NCBI GenBank assembly: GCA_945827785.1
Contig: CALZOR010000001.1
Span: forward strand, 1 to 54,390
Direction: 5' to 3'
DNA: 54,390 bases
Origin: an uncultured Bacteroidales bacterium
Lineage (GTDB): Bacteria; Bacteroidota; Bacteroidia; Bacteroidales; UBA932
The notes below the pieces were generated by a model, which ran no database searches, had not been told where the DNA came from, and saw only the letters and a list, made by a program, of their open reading frames with translations. The translations under genes and the position numbers were made by a program. Position 1 is the first letter of the stretch. Every line of letters starts with the position of its first letter. This document shows positions 1 to 8,924 of this stretch, piece after piece.

Positions 1-1
1 G

Positions 2-682
2 TCGGTAAAATATCCTAACAGCAGGTATGTAATTGTCGGAGCCCATTACGACCATTTGGGTTTTCTCAGCGGCAACGTCTATCCCGGGGCTGACGCAAAC
101 GCCTCAGGGACAGTAGCTTTAACCTGCCTTGCAGATATGTTCTCCGCCATGAAGACAATTGGCAGGACATTCACCAGCAATATCATTTTCGTAGCCTTCG
201 ACGCCAAGGAAATGGATATGGCCGGCTCGCAGGCATTTTTCGAAATGATTGAAAGAGGCGACCTGAAGGACCCCCTGACAGGAAAGACCATAACAAAAGA
301 CAAAATCAGGCTGATGGTCAACATAGACCAGATAGGAACAACCCTGTCCCCGATTCACAAAGACCGCAAGGACTACCTCATCATGCTCGGTTCGGGCAGC
401 CTTCCAAGGGACAGAAAAGATGTCCTCCAATTATGTAACCGCATGTATGACATCAAGTTGGACATAGGTCTGGATTATTACGGCAGTGAAACATTCACAA
501 AAATTTTCTACCGGCTCTCCGATCAGAGAGTCTTCGTGGACAACAAGATTCCGGCTGTCCTCTTCACCAGCGGAATCACGATGAACACCAACCGCACGAG
601 GGACACGGCAGAAACGATTTCCCTTGATGTCATGAAAAAAAGAATCTATCTTATCTATCATTGGCTTACAAAAATGCTTTAA
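2..682 (+). CDS. M28-family peptidase homolog, C-terminal part (5' end outside window)
   Basis: The reading frame is open from base 2, so the start codon lies upstream; an internal TTG at 56 is not a credible start. The visible 226 codons match the zinc aminopeptidase (M28) fold: 'GAHYDHLG' at 38-61, 'GADANASG', 'MVNIDQIG' and a final 'RDTAE' block. The first metal His, the bridging Asp of 'GAD' and the later Asp ligand are kept. At the position of the usual Glu-Glu pair (base and ligand) it reads Lys-Glu (206-211), the second Asp of 'GADDN' is Ala, and the last metal-ligand His before 'DT' appears as Asn (590-592). The fold assignment is firm; normal aminopeptidase activity is doubtful. The gene ends 68 bp before the next one, which has its own promoter. 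Confidence 0.85.
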   Translation, partial: SVKYPNSRYVIVGAHYDHLGFLSGNVYPGADANASGTVALTCLADMFSAMKTIGRTFTSNIIFVAFDAKEMDMAGSQAFFEMIERGDLKDPLTGKTITKDKIRLMVNIDQIGTTLSPIHKDRKDYLIMLGSGSLPRDRKDVLQLCNRMYDIKLDIGLDYYGSETFTKIFYRLSDQRVFVDNKIPAVLFTSGITMNTNRTRDTAETISLDVMKKRIYLIYHWLTKML

Positions 683-719
683 CTTACTGCCTATAATTCC
701 GTATATAAAGCAAAATCTT

Positions 720-727
720 TATCTTTG
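720..727 (+). promoter_or_regulatory. Bacteroidetes -7 promoter box (TATCTTTG)
   Basis: TATCTTTG fits the phylum's TAnnTTTG -7 consensus and lies 23 bp upstream of the ABC exporter start. I see no clear -33 TTTG. Confidence 0.7.
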
Positions 728-750
728 CAGGTTGTATTAATGATTTTTAC

Positions 751-2583
751 ATGAAGGAATTTTGGCACATACTGGTAAGATTCGCATCTCCATATAAAAA
801 ATATCTCGGAGGTGCCGTAATCCTCAACCTGCTTTCGGCAGTATTCAACATATTTTCATTTTCACTAATCATTCCGATTCTGCAGATGCTGTTCAAGATC
901 GACACTACGGTCTATGAATTCATCCCGTGGGACAGCGGAGCGTCCGTCAAGGATATGCTCACCAACAATATGTACTACTATGCTTCGACGCTGATGGAGC
1001 GTTTTGGAGGCTCGATGACACTTCTGCTGCTGGGACTCTTCCTCGGAGTGATGACAGCATTGAAGACAAGCTGCTATTTCGGGTCTTCAGCAATCATGGT
1101 TCCGCTTCGTACCGGAGTTGTAAGAGACATCAGGATAATGGTTTACGACAAACTCATGCACCTTCCGCTGGGCTATTTCTCACAGCAGAAGAAGGGAGAC
1201 ATCATCGCCAGGATGAGCGGGGATGTGGGCGAAATCGAGAACTCTATCACAAGTTCGCTCGACATGCTTATCAAAAACCCTATCCTCATCATAATCTACT
1301 TTGCAACTCTCATCTTCATCAGCTGGGAACTCACCCTCTTCACAATTGCCGTGGTTCCTCTGATGGCCTGGGGAATGAGCGCCATCGGAAAGAAACTCAA
1401 GAGGCAATCACTTGAAGCTCAGCAGAAATGGAGCGAAACCATGTCCCAGCTGGAGGAGACTCTCGGCGGGCTTCGCATCATCAAGGCCTTCATCGCCGAA
1501 GACAAGATGGTCAGCCGCTTCAGCAGGACAGCCAACGAATTCAGGGATGCATCCAACAAGGTTGCCATCCGTCAGGCCTCCGCACATCCGGTGAGTGAAT
1601 TCCTTGGTACAGTGATGATTATGGTAGTCCTCTGGTTCGGAGGCACCCTTATTTTGAGCGAAAACTCCCCTATCGATGCCCCGACCTTCATCTTCTACAT
1701 GGTCATCCTCTACAGCGTCCTTGCCCCTCTGAAGGAATTCGCCAGGGCAAGCTATAACATCCCTCGCGGACTTGCTTCGATGGAAAGGGTTGACAAGATC
1801 ATGAATGCCGAGAACAACATCAGGGAAATCGAACATCCTTCCAGCCTTGACGGCTTCCATGAGAGCCTGAAATTCAACAATGTATGTTTTACTTATGAGG
1901 ATGGAAAGGAACTTCTCAAGGACATAAACATCAATATCGAAAAAGGCAAGACAATCGCATTGGTAGGCCAGTCCGGATCGGGAAAATCCACCCTCGTGGA
2001 CCTCATCCCTCGCTACCGCGATGTCTGTGCCGGTTCCATCACAATTGACGGGAAAGACATCAGAGATGTGAGAATCAAGGATTTACGTAGCCTTATCGGT
2101 AATGTGAACCAGGAAGCGATTCTCTTCAACGATACGATTTTCAACAACATAGCCTTCGGAGTGGAAGGCGCTACGCTCGAACAGGTCATGGAAGCGGCAA
2201 AAATTGCCAATGCCCACGATTTCATCATGGAGAAGGAAGATGGCTATTTCACCAATATCGGTGACCGCGGAGCCAAACTTTCCGGAGGACAGAGGCAGAG
2301 AATAAGCATTGCCAGAGCCATACTGAAGAACCCGCCTATCCTCATTCTTGACGAGGCGACCTCAGCCCTCGACACCGAGTCGGAGAGGCTTGTTCAGGAT
2401 GCCCTCGACCGTCTTACGAGCTCGAGGACGACAATTGCAATTGCCCACAGGCTTTCTACAATAAAGAACGCGGATGAAATCTGTGTTATGCATGAAGGCA
2501 GAATCGTTGAGCGCGGACGCCATGAAGAGCTCCTCGCATTGGGCGGATATTACAAGAAACTCAATGACATGCAGGCACTTTAG
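751..2583 (+). CDS. ABC exporter, fused permease-ATPase (MsbA-like)
   Basis: This 610-residue half-transporter has an N-terminal six-helix permease (about 15-335) and a C-terminal nucleotide-binding domain (about 370-605). Walker A 'GQSGSGKS' has its lysine at 412, the signature 'LSGGQ' lies at 510-514, Walker B ends in Asp534 with catalytic Glu535, and an 'AHRLST' switch His follows. The family works as a homodimer in the inner membrane and exports lipids, lipid A core or drugs; MsbA-like lipid flipping is the most frequent annotation in Bacteroidales, but substrate cannot be read from sequence. It starts a tight run: the VanZ-like gene begins 2 bp after its stop. Confidence 0.93.
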   Translation: MKEFWHILVRFASPYKKYLGGAVILNLLSAVFNIFSFSLIIPILQMLFKIDTTVYEFIPWDSGASVKDMLTNNMYYYASTLMERFGGSMTLLLLGLFLGVMTALKTSCYFGSSAIMVPLRTGVVRDIRIMVYDKLMHLPLGYFSQQKKGDIIARMSGDVGEIENSITSSLDMLIKNPILIIIYFATLIFISWELTLFTIAVVPLMAWGMSAIGKKLKRQSLEAQQKWSETMSQLEETLGGLRIIKAFIAEDKMVSRFSRTANEFRDASNKVAIRQASAHPVSEFLGTVMIMVVLWFGGTLILSENSPIDAPTFIFYMVILYSVLAPLKEFARASYNIPRGLASMERVDKIMNAENNIREIEHPSSLDGFHESLKFNNVCFTYEDGKELLKDININIEKGKTIALVGQSGSGKSTLVDLIPRYRDVCAGSITIDGKDIRDVRIKDLRSLIGNVNQEAILFNDTIFNNIAFGVEGATLEQVMEAAKIANAHDFIMEKEDGYFTNIGDRGAKLSGGQRQRISIARAILKNPPILILDEATSALDTESERLVQDALDRLTSSRTTIAIAHRLSTIKNADEICVMHEGRIVERGRHEELLALGGYYKKLNDMQAL

Positions 2584-2585
2584 CA

Positions 2586-2984
2586 ATGAATAAGACTATA
2601 CGATATATTGCAGGAATACTCCTGATTCTGTACATAGCCGCAGTCGTGGTGCTGTGCTTCATCCAGACTGACTCACTTCCGCCGATGGAACCGGAATGGT
2701 TCGGAATACCGGTGGACAAGATAGCGCATTTCATTATGTTCCTTCCCTACCCCATACTTACATGGCTGGTATTCAACAACTTCGCAAAGAAGATATGGAG
2801 AAGGGTCGCATTCGCAGCACTGATACTCTTCACCGGACTCATGATTGCCGGGACCACCGAGCTGTTCCAGGGAATGACGGATTACCGTTCAGCAGATATC
2901 ATGGACCTTGTTGCTGATGGCTCAGGGATAATTACCGGAATGGGAATCGTCGGAATAATCACTTTCATTGCAAGGAGGAAATGA
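2586..2984 (+). CDS. VanZ-like small membrane protein
   Basis: This 132-residue protein has about four hydrophobic segments and the VanZ-family pattern: the early 'DKIAHF..F' motif (about 40-47) after the first helix and 'ELFQGMTDYRSADIMDLVAD' near 100-120. VanZ-like proteins are named for teicoplanin resistance in enterococci, but most members are of unknown function and this one need not relate to antibiotics. Its stop overlaps the start of the following amidase gene by 4 bp (ATGA), so the two are probably translationally coupled. Confidence 0.85.
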   Translation: MNKTIRYIAGILLILYIAAVVVLCFIQTDSLPPMEPEWFGIPVDKIAHFIMFLPYPILTWLVFNNFAKKIWRRVAFAALILFTGLMIAGTTELFQGMTDYRSADIMDLVADGSGIITGMGIVGIITFIARRK

Positions 2985-5900
2985 TGGATAGAAGGGTAAA
3001 ACTGGCCATTGCACTTGTCTGCTGTATTTGCACATGCTCCGGAGCCTTTGCCCAGAGCACGATAGTAAAGGATTTTAAGCAGGCTTGCGACAGCCTATCA
3101 GTCATTCTTCAGGAACGCACGGGAGTTTACAACCAGCTGAAACTCAAGACAGTGATGAAAAGAGGCAATGTCCTCGACTTCTATTTTACGGAAAGTCTCG
3201 GGGACTGGCCATGGGAAAGCGGAGATCCACACAAATTCAAATCGACCCTCAAATCTCTGTTTCCGGAAAAATACAGTCGTTACAAAGTCGGGGAAATCTA
3301 TTCCAGAATGGTGCCGCTGAACAAGCTCGTCACACCTTCCCTTGCCTTCGACGGCAATCCGTCAACCACAGCGCACAGGATAAAAAATCCTCCGAGAGAG
3401 GCTTCCTTTGTAAAGGAAATCGGAGCCATAGATTTCGATAAGGGACTGACAGGCAGGACAATAACACTGTGGCAAAGTCACGGAAAATACTATGACATAA
3501 ACCTTGACAGGTGGATGTGGCAGAGGCCGACACTGTTCCAGACAGTGGAAGACATGTTTACCCAGAGTTTCGTACTGCCCTTCCTTGTTCCGATGCTGGA
3601 AAATGCAGGAGCTTATGTCATGCTTCCCCGCGAGAGGGATTTCCGCAAGGAAGAATGCATCACGGACAAAGACAGTACCTGGGTTGACAGAAGCTGGGTT
3701 GACAGCACACTCTGCGGCTACGGCATTGATGCTCCGGTAAGGACAATTGGGCAATATGGCGAAACCGGGGAATGGAAGGATGCCGGAGTGGGTTTTGCAG
3801 ATGCAAAGGCCGTCTATTCCGGTCTTGACAATCCATTCAGAATGGGTACGGCTCGTCAGGCTGAGTGTCTTCCGGCGGGAAGTAAGGAAAAATCGGCAAG
3901 CGCAATCTGGATTCCGAAGATTGATGTGAGCGGGGACTATGCTGTCTATGTTTCATACAAGTCGCTTCCTCACAGCAGCGAGTCGGCGCATTACATTATA
4001 AACCATGCAGGAGGCAAGACGGAATTCATTGTGAATCAAAAGATTGGAGGAGGAATGTGGGTTTATCTCGGGACCTTCCCCTTCGAATCTGATGGCGACG
4101 GGAGCGTTGTCCTGCAAGCAAGGACTCCAAAAGGCAGCAAGTTTGTCGAAGGGAGCGTAGTTACTGCCGATGCCGTGAAATTCGGAGGCGGAATGGGCAA
4201 TATTGAAAGGGGCGGAATGGTTTCAGGCATGCCTCGAAGCTGCGAGGGTGCTCGCTATTTCTTGCAGTGGGCAGGAGCTGACAGCACCCTGTGGTACCAG
4301 AACGAAGGAGAAAACGACTACAAGGATGATTTCATGTCGCGCGGAGACTGGTCCGCCTGGCTGAGCGGACGCTCGAGAATGAATCCGAAGGAAAAGAATG
4401 GACAAGGGATTCCAATCGACCTGAGCCTTGGATTTCATTCGGATGCAGGGATAACGCCAAATGATTCCATTGTTGGAACACTCGCCATATACACCTATAA
4501 ATCAGAGGGTTGCACCACGCTGCCAAGCGGAGACAGCAGGCTTACAAGCCGCGAATATGCCTCTCTCGTGCAGAACCAGATCGTGCATGACATCAGGAAT
4601 ACGATGAATCCGGACTGGAGCAAAAGGCAGATCTGGGACCGGGGATACAGGGAATCAAGGACGCCGACTGCACCGGCAATGCTGCTTGAGCTGCTTTCGC
4701 ATCAGAATTTTGCGGACATGAAATACGGCCGGGACCCTCAGTTCCAGTTCATTGTCAGCCGCGCGGTTTACAAGGGCATGCTTAAGTATCTGAGCAACCG
4801 ATATGGATGTCCATACGTGGTCCAGCCCCTTCCTCCTGCAGCCATGGCCGTGGATTTCAGGGACATTTCGGACAAGGCAGTGTCATTGGAACTCAGCTGG
4901 TCGGACCGGAAGGACAATCTTGAACCTACGGCAGATGCAAAAGGCTACATCCTCTATACCAGGATGGACGACGGAGCATTTGACACAGGCAGAATAATCA
5001 AGGCAGGTACTGTCACCGGAGACAGGAAAAAGGCTGTCGTAGAAATTGAACCAGGGCATGTCTATAGCTGGAAGGTCGTGGCATTCAACGAAGGCGGGAA
5101 AAGTTTCCCTTCAGAGATTCTCAGCGCCGGGATTCCGATAGATATGCAGGAGATAAGCGACACAAATAAAGTCTTGATAATCAACAATTTTGACAGAGTA
5201 GGTCCCCCTGCGTTCGTTGACAGCGAACACTGGGCCGGATTCAACCAGACGACAGACCGTGGAGTGGCCTATATCAGGGAAATCGGCTATATCGGGGACA
5301 TGTACCAGTTTTCGAGGGACAGGGAATATATCGGGAACGAGAATCCGGGATTCGGAGCGACATTCAGCACCAACGTAGGCGAGGCCATCGGCGGCAACAG
5401 TTTCGACTACCCTGCAGTCCATGGAAAAGCCATCCTTCGTAGCGGACGGGCATTCACCTCATGCAGTGCACATGCGCTTGAGAGGGATACGACGCTTTAT
5501 TCAGGCTTTGGAAAGGGCTCAGACATAGACCTGATTTGCGGGAAACAGCTGACCTGCTGCAATAAGGAGGGAGAGGGGCGCTTCAGCGTCTTTGCCCCTG
5601 GCCTGCAGAAGGCTCTGGTTTCATTTTCGGGGAGAGGCTGCAATCTGATTGTGAGCGGAGCGAATGTCGCGAGCGACGTATGGGACAGGGTATTCCCTGT
5701 GCAGATTGACAGCGTACAGAGGGAAATGACGAAGATTTTCATACGTAACACATTGGGATACAAGTGGATAACCAATCATGCCAGTCAGCGTTCACATGTA
5801 GCGTCCTTTGGAAAGGAATTATCTCCGACAATGTTGAAGGTGTCATTCCACAATGCTCCGAATGCGGAGTGCTATAGTGTGGAGTCGCCGGACGGAATCA

Positions 5901-6106
5901 TCCCGGCATCGAAAAATGCACAGACTCTGATGCGTTACACTGATTCGGGAATCGGAGCCTGCGTTGGATATCGTGGAGAGGGATACAGAAGCATTTCATT
6001 CGGATTCCCGCTGGAAACAATTGATAATGAAGATGATATATATTTAATCCTTTCTACGGCCCTTGACTGGGTCGAGAAGCCTCAGGATGAAACTAAAACA
6101 CAATAA
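2981..6106 (+). CDS. Secreted N-acetylmuramoyl-L-alanine amidase-like protein with inserted golvesin-type domain
   Basis: A signal peptide (about 1-25, ending 'GAFAQ') precedes a 1041-residue multidomain protein. The four zinc/catalytic positions of the Amidase_3 family can be placed: His167 ('WQSHG'), Glu218 ('PRERD'), His486 ('FHSDAG') and Glu570 ('LLELLSHQ'). Between the second and third lies about 130 residues (roughly 290-425) resembling the golvesin/xanthan-lyase carbohydrate-binding domain, so the amidase fold is split by an insertion. A fibronectin-III-like domain (about 625-715) and a large C-terminal domain found in Bacteroidetes 'xanthan lyase-like' proteins follow. Likely role is peptidoglycan cleavage or binding in the periplasm or at the surface. 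'Xanthan lyase' in databases is probably a misleading name. A GGAGG sequence lies just before the start. Confidence 0.8.
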   Translation: MMDRRVKLAIALVCCICTCSGAFAQSTIVKDFKQACDSLSVILQERTGVYNQLKLKTVMKRGNVLDFYFTESLGDWPWESGDPHKFKSTLKSLFPEKYSRYKVGEIYSRMVPLNKLVTPSLAFDGNPSTTAHRIKNPPREASFVKEIGAIDFDKGLTGRTITLWQSHGKYYDINLDRWMWQRPTLFQTVEDMFTQSFVLPFLVPMLENAGAYVMLPRERDFRKEECITDKDSTWVDRSWVDSTLCGYGIDAPVRTIGQYGETGEWKDAGVGFADAKAVYSGLDNPFRMGTARQAECLPAGSKEKSASAIWIPKIDVSGDYAVYVSYKSLPHSSESAHYIINHAGGKTEFIVNQKIGGGMWVYLGTFPFESDGDGSVVLQARTPKGSKFVEGSVVTADAVKFGGGMGNIERGGMVSGMPRSCEGARYFLQWAGADSTLWYQNEGENDYKDDFMSRGDWSAWLSGRSRMNPKEKNGQGIPIDLSLGFHSDAGITPNDSIVGTLAIYTYKSEGCTTLPSGDSRLTSREYASLVQNQIVHDIRNTMNPDWSKRQIWDRGYRESRTPTAPAMLLELLSHQNFADMKYGRDPQFQFIVSRAVYKGMLKYLSNRYGCPYVVQPLPPAAMAVDFRDISDKAVSLELSWSDRKDNLEPTADAKGYILYTRMDDGAFDTGRIIKAGTVTGDRKKAVVEIEPGHVYSWKVVAFNEGGKSFPSEILSAGIPIDMQEISDTNKVLIINNFDRVGPPAFVDSEHWAGFNQTTDRGVAYIREIGYIGDMYQFSRDREYIGNENPGFGATFSTNVGEAIGGNSFDYPAVHGKAILRSGRAFTSCSAHALERDTTLYSGFGKGSDIDLICGKQLTCCNKEGEGRFSVFAPGLQKALVSFSGRGCNLIVSGANVASDVWDRVFPVQIDSVQREMTKIFIRNTLGYKWITNHASQRSHVASFGKELSPTMLKVSFHNAPNAECYSVESPDGIIPASKNAQTLMRYTDSGIGACVGYRGEGYRSISFGFPLETIDNEDDIYLILSTALDWVEKPQDETKTQ

Positions 6107-6111
6107 CAGCT

Positions 6112-7452
6112 ATGACTGCCCAACTGACTGAAAGACAAAAAGAAATCATCGGCCTCATCAACAAGGAGGTGAAACCGGCTTTGGGATGTACCGAGCCGAT
6201 TGCCGTGGCTCTTGCCGTGGCCAAGGCAATGGAAATCATCGAGGAAAAAGGCTGCTCAAGCAAGCCTGAATGGAGAATGGTTTCAGATTTTGAAATCAAG
6301 ATAGAGGTCAGCGGAAACATTCTCAAGAACGGGATGGGAGTAGGAATTCCGGGTACAGGGATGATCGGCCTTCATATTGCAGCGGCTTTGGGAGCTGTCT
6401 GCGGCAAGTCTTCCTACGGACTTGAAGTACTGCATGACCTTGATGCAGAATCCATTGCAAGGGCCAAGGAACTGGTTGAAAGGAAGATGGTCAGCATCGG
6501 ACTGGCCCAGACAGATCACAAACTCTATGTCAAGGCTTCGGTTTCGGTTCTGCCGGACCACTGTGCCTGTGCCGTGATTGAGGATGACCATGACAATATT
6601 GTTGAGACCTCGTTTGACAGTTCCATCCTGCTCTCAAATCACCGGAGAGGGGACGACGGCGAAGGTTCCGATCAGAAAAACACTTTGGATTATGGGCTGA
6701 CAGTCAAGGAGATATATGAGTTTGCCAACACCGTGGATTATGAAGCCATCAAATTCATACTGGAGTCAAGGACATTGAACATGGCGCTGGCCGACGAGGG
6801 TCTGAAGGGAAATTACGGACTGTGTGTGGGTAAGACAATCAGCCGGTCCTATAATCAGGAAGTATTCGGAGATGATTTCCTTAGCTATGCGATGTCGCTG
6901 ACGGCGGCAGCCTCGGATGCAAGAATGGCGGGATGTACTCTGGCAGCCATGAGCAATTCCGGAAGCGGGAATCAGGGAATAACGGCGACCATGCCTGTCA
7001 TAGCTTATGCAAAAAAGTATGGATGTTCAGATGAACAGCTTGCCAGAGCGCTGATAATGAGCCACCTTATCGCCATCCACATCAAGGGTTATCTCGGAAA
7101 ACTGTCTGCACTTTGCGGATGCGTGATTGCTTCCACAGGTTCGTCATGCGGCCTGGTCTGGCTGCGCGGCGGGTCTTATGAGCAGATTTGTTCCTGCATC
7201 AAGAACATGATAGGAAACATTACCGGAATGGTTTGCGACGGAGCCAAGGTTGGCTGCGCGATGAAGGTTGCTTCCGGGGTTTCAAGCGCATTGCAGTCAG
7301 CTGTTCTGGCTATGGACGGAATATGCGTCTCGGAGCACGACGGAATCATCGAAAAGGACATCGAGAAAACCATCCGGAACCTCGGGCGTATCGGCTCCGT
7401 GGGTATGCAGAACACCGACAACATGATTCTCGACATCATGGTTTGTAAATAG
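6112..7452 (+). CDS. L-cysteine desulfidase / serine dehydratase alpha-like Fe-S enzyme (UPF0597, CyuA/YhaM type)
   Basis: At 446 residues it has normal family length. 'LGCTEP' places Cys26, and Cys335, Cys375 and Cys382 have the spacing (40 and 7) I recall for the [4Fe-4S] ligands of the Methanocaldococcus cysteine desulfidase (282, 322, 329), with Cys26 matching its Cys25. 'GSGNQG' is the conserved serine dehydratase alpha-type loop. The family converts cysteine to pyruvate, ammonia and sulfide in the cytoplasm; serine as substrate cannot be excluded. It begins 5 bp after the amidase gene and ends in a strong hairpin shared with the opposing ferredoxin gene. Confidence 0.85.
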   Translation: MTAQLTERQKEIIGLINKEVKPALGCTEPIAVALAVAKAMEIIEEKGCSSKPEWRMVSDFEIKIEVSGNILKNGMGVGIPGTGMIGLHIAAALGAVCGKSSYGLEVLHDLDAESIARAKELVERKMVSIGLAQTDHKLYVKASVSVLPDHCACAVIEDDHDNIVETSFDSSILLSNHRRGDDGEGSDQKNTLDYGLTVKEIYEFANTVDYEAIKFILESRTLNMALADEGLKGNYGLCVGKTISRSYNQEVFGDDFLSYAMSLTAAASDARMAGCTLAAMSNSGSGNQGITATMPVIAYAKKYGCSDEQLARALIMSHLIAIHIKGYLGKLSALCGCVIASTGSSCGLVWLRGGSYEQICSCIKNMIGNITGMVCDGAKVGCAMKVASGVSSALQSAVLAMDGICVSEHDGIIEKDIEKTIRNLGRIGSVGMQNTDNMILDIMVCK

Positions 7453-7455
7453 AGA

Positions 7456-7493
7456 AAGGGGTTGACTAAAGATTAGCTTTTAGTCAACCCCTT
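7456..7493. terminator. Bidirectional hairpin terminator with GACTAAA/TTTAGTC core
   Basis: A 15-bp perfect stem (7456-7470 with 7479-7493, 8-nt loop) lies between two converging genes. Being symmetric it can serve both. Its core recurs at 49945 and 51764. Confidence 0.85.
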
Positions 7494-7509
7494 ATTCTAC
7501 AATCTATTG

Positions 7510-7531
7510 AAGTTTCGCATTTGCGAAACTT
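7510..7531. repeat. Short palindrome AAGTTTCGC-ATTT-GCGAAACTT
   Basis: A 9-bp perfect stem with a 4-nt loop lies 19 bp beyond the ferredoxin stop codon. It could be part of the ferredoxin terminator, but no T-run follows on the minus strand. Its core resembles the palindrome at 26661. Confidence 0.6.
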
Positions 7532-7549
7532 GAGTACAGTCAATGCAGA

Positions 7550-7717
7550 TTATTCTGCTACGATTGCTCCCATCGGGCATGCGTCAGCGCAAGTACCGCA
7601 ATCAACACAAACCTCAGGATCGATTTTGTAGATATCGCCCTCTGAAATAGCGCCTGAAGGGCACTCACCCATACATGTTCCGCATGCTACGCAGCTGTCA
7701 GTAATTTTGTAAGCCAT
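7550..7717 (-). CDS. 2[4Fe-4S] ferredoxin, 55 residues
   Basis: This short gene encodes a clostridial-type ferredoxin with two complete cluster motifs: Cys9, 12, 15, 19-Pro and Cys37, 40, 43, 47-Pro. Each CxxCxxCxxxCP set supplies three ligands to one cluster and one to the other. It carries low-potential electrons for cytoplasmic oxidoreductases such as pyruvate:ferredoxin oxidoreductase. Start ATG at 7717 gives the standard 'MAYKI' beginning. A -7 box lies 35 bp upstream. The gene is monocistronic and converges on the cysteine desulfidase-like gene. Confidence 0.97.
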   Translation of the reverse strand: MAYKITDSCVACGTCMGECPSGAISEGDIYKIDPEVCVDCGTCADACPMGAIVAE

Positions 7718-7751
7718 AGTTATATTTGTTTAAAATGTTGTGTTCGGACCG

Positions 7752-7759
7752 CAAATTTA
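7752..7759 (-). promoter_or_regulatory. -7 promoter box (TAAATTTG) for ferredoxin
   Basis: On the minus strand this reads TAAATTTG followed by CGG, matching TAnnTTTG, about 35 bp before the ferredoxin start. Confidence 0.7.
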
Positions 7760-7802
7760 AGGATTAATTCTGATAATCAAAACACGTAACATCCAAATTG
7801 AT

Positions 7803-7810
7803 TATCTTTG
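7803..7810 (+). promoter_or_regulatory. -7 promoter box (TATCTTTG) for DUF1573 gene
   Basis: TATCTTTG lies only 7 bp before the ATG at 7818. A start point about 7 bp downstream of the box would make the mRNA nearly leaderless. Confidence 0.65.
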
Positions 7811-7817
7811 CATAATT

Positions 7818-8897
7818 ATGAAAGGAATTAAAAAACTTATAACAGTCATACTGACCTTGATGTCAGTGGCAGCGGCAGCCCAGGAAAAGCTTCCGAACGG
7901 GCTTGTCATCGACAAGACCGTACACAATTTCGGGGACATCATGCTTGACAGCGGCCCCGTAAGCTGCACGTTCACAGTGAAGAACGAGTCCGACAAGCCG
8001 GCCGTAATATACAGCGTCACGTCCTCATGCGGATGCACGAATGTAAGCTGGACAAGGGAGCCGATCCGCCCTGGAGCAAGCGGAAAAATCAGCGCCACCT
8101 ATTCAAATGACGAAGGCCCCTACCCTTTCGACAAAAGCCTGACAGTATATTTTTCAGACGTGAAAAAACCTCTGGTGCTGAAACTCCGGGGTGTCAGCAT
8201 GGCGAAAAAGCTGCCGCTTTCCGAGCTTTATCCTGTAAAATTCGGAGCTGCTGCAGTAAAGGAGGCTGAAATCAAAGGCGGGAATCTTGAGCAGGGAGGG
8301 GTGAAAAGCTCCACCATAAAAATGGCCAACCTTTCACAAAAGCCCATAAACGTCTCATTTTCAGACGTTACTCCCGAACTTTCAATAAAGGTAAGCCCCA
8401 ATCCCATACCGGCAGGACAGACCGCAGATCTGAATTTCTCAATAAAGGCATCCCGCGAAAAATGGGGAAAGAACTGGTACGATGCAAAGGTAGTCGTGGA
8501 CGGCAGGCCTCAGGGAGGGAAACTTTCGTTCTGGGCTTTCACCAAGGAGAATTTCGACGGACTCTCAAAGGAGGAAAAATCGGCCGGAGCACGCCCCATG
8601 TTCACGGAAAGCACCTTTTCCTTCGGGAAAATCAAAAAAGGCACCAGGGTGAATGCCGTTTTCGAGCTCAGGAATGACGGAAAACATGACTTCAAGGTGT
8701 ACAAGGTGGATGCCGACTGCAAGGGCCTCAGTTGCGAGGCCATCCCTACGGTCATGCCAGGCGGGAAAGCACGCATCAAAATGACTCTTGACACGGCGGG
8801 TATGCCGTCGGGAGAGACACTCGCAGTCATAACCCTTACCACCAACTCCCCTCTGAGACCTATAGTGAACCTCTTCATTGCCGGATGGCTTGAATAA
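7818..8897 (+). CDS. Secreted DUF1573-domain protein
   Basis: The 359-residue product has a signal peptide (about 1-21, 'AAAAQ') and two DUF1573 immunoglobulin-like units: one near 35-115 with the typical 'HNFGDI' and 'SSCGCT' motifs, and one near 255-355 with 'FSFGKIKKG'. The second unit keeps the fold but changes the Cys pattern. DUF1573 proteins are common, highly paralogous periplasmic or surface proteins in Bacteroidetes, without an established function. The exporter gene starts 27 bp after the stop, so the two may be co-transcribed. Confidence 0.88.
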   Translation: MKGIKKLITVILTLMSVAAAAQEKLPNGLVIDKTVHNFGDIMLDSGPVSCTFTVKNESDKPAVIYSVTSSCGCTNVSWTREPIRPGASGKISATYSNDEGPYPFDKSLTVYFSDVKKPLVLKLRGVSMAKKLPLSELYPVKFGAAAVKEAEIKGGNLEQGGVKSSTIKMANLSQKPINVSFSDVTPELSIKVSPNPIPAGQTADLNFSIKASREKWGKNWYDAKVVVDGRPQGGKLSFWAFTKENFDGLSKEEKSAGARPMFTESTFSFGKIKKGTRVNAVFELRNDGKHDFKVYKVDADCKGLSCEAIPTVMPGGKARIKMTLDTAGMPSGETLAVITLTTNSPLRPIVNLFIAGWLE

Positions 8898-8924
8898 AAC
8901 CAATTAAAACAGAACAACTTACAA

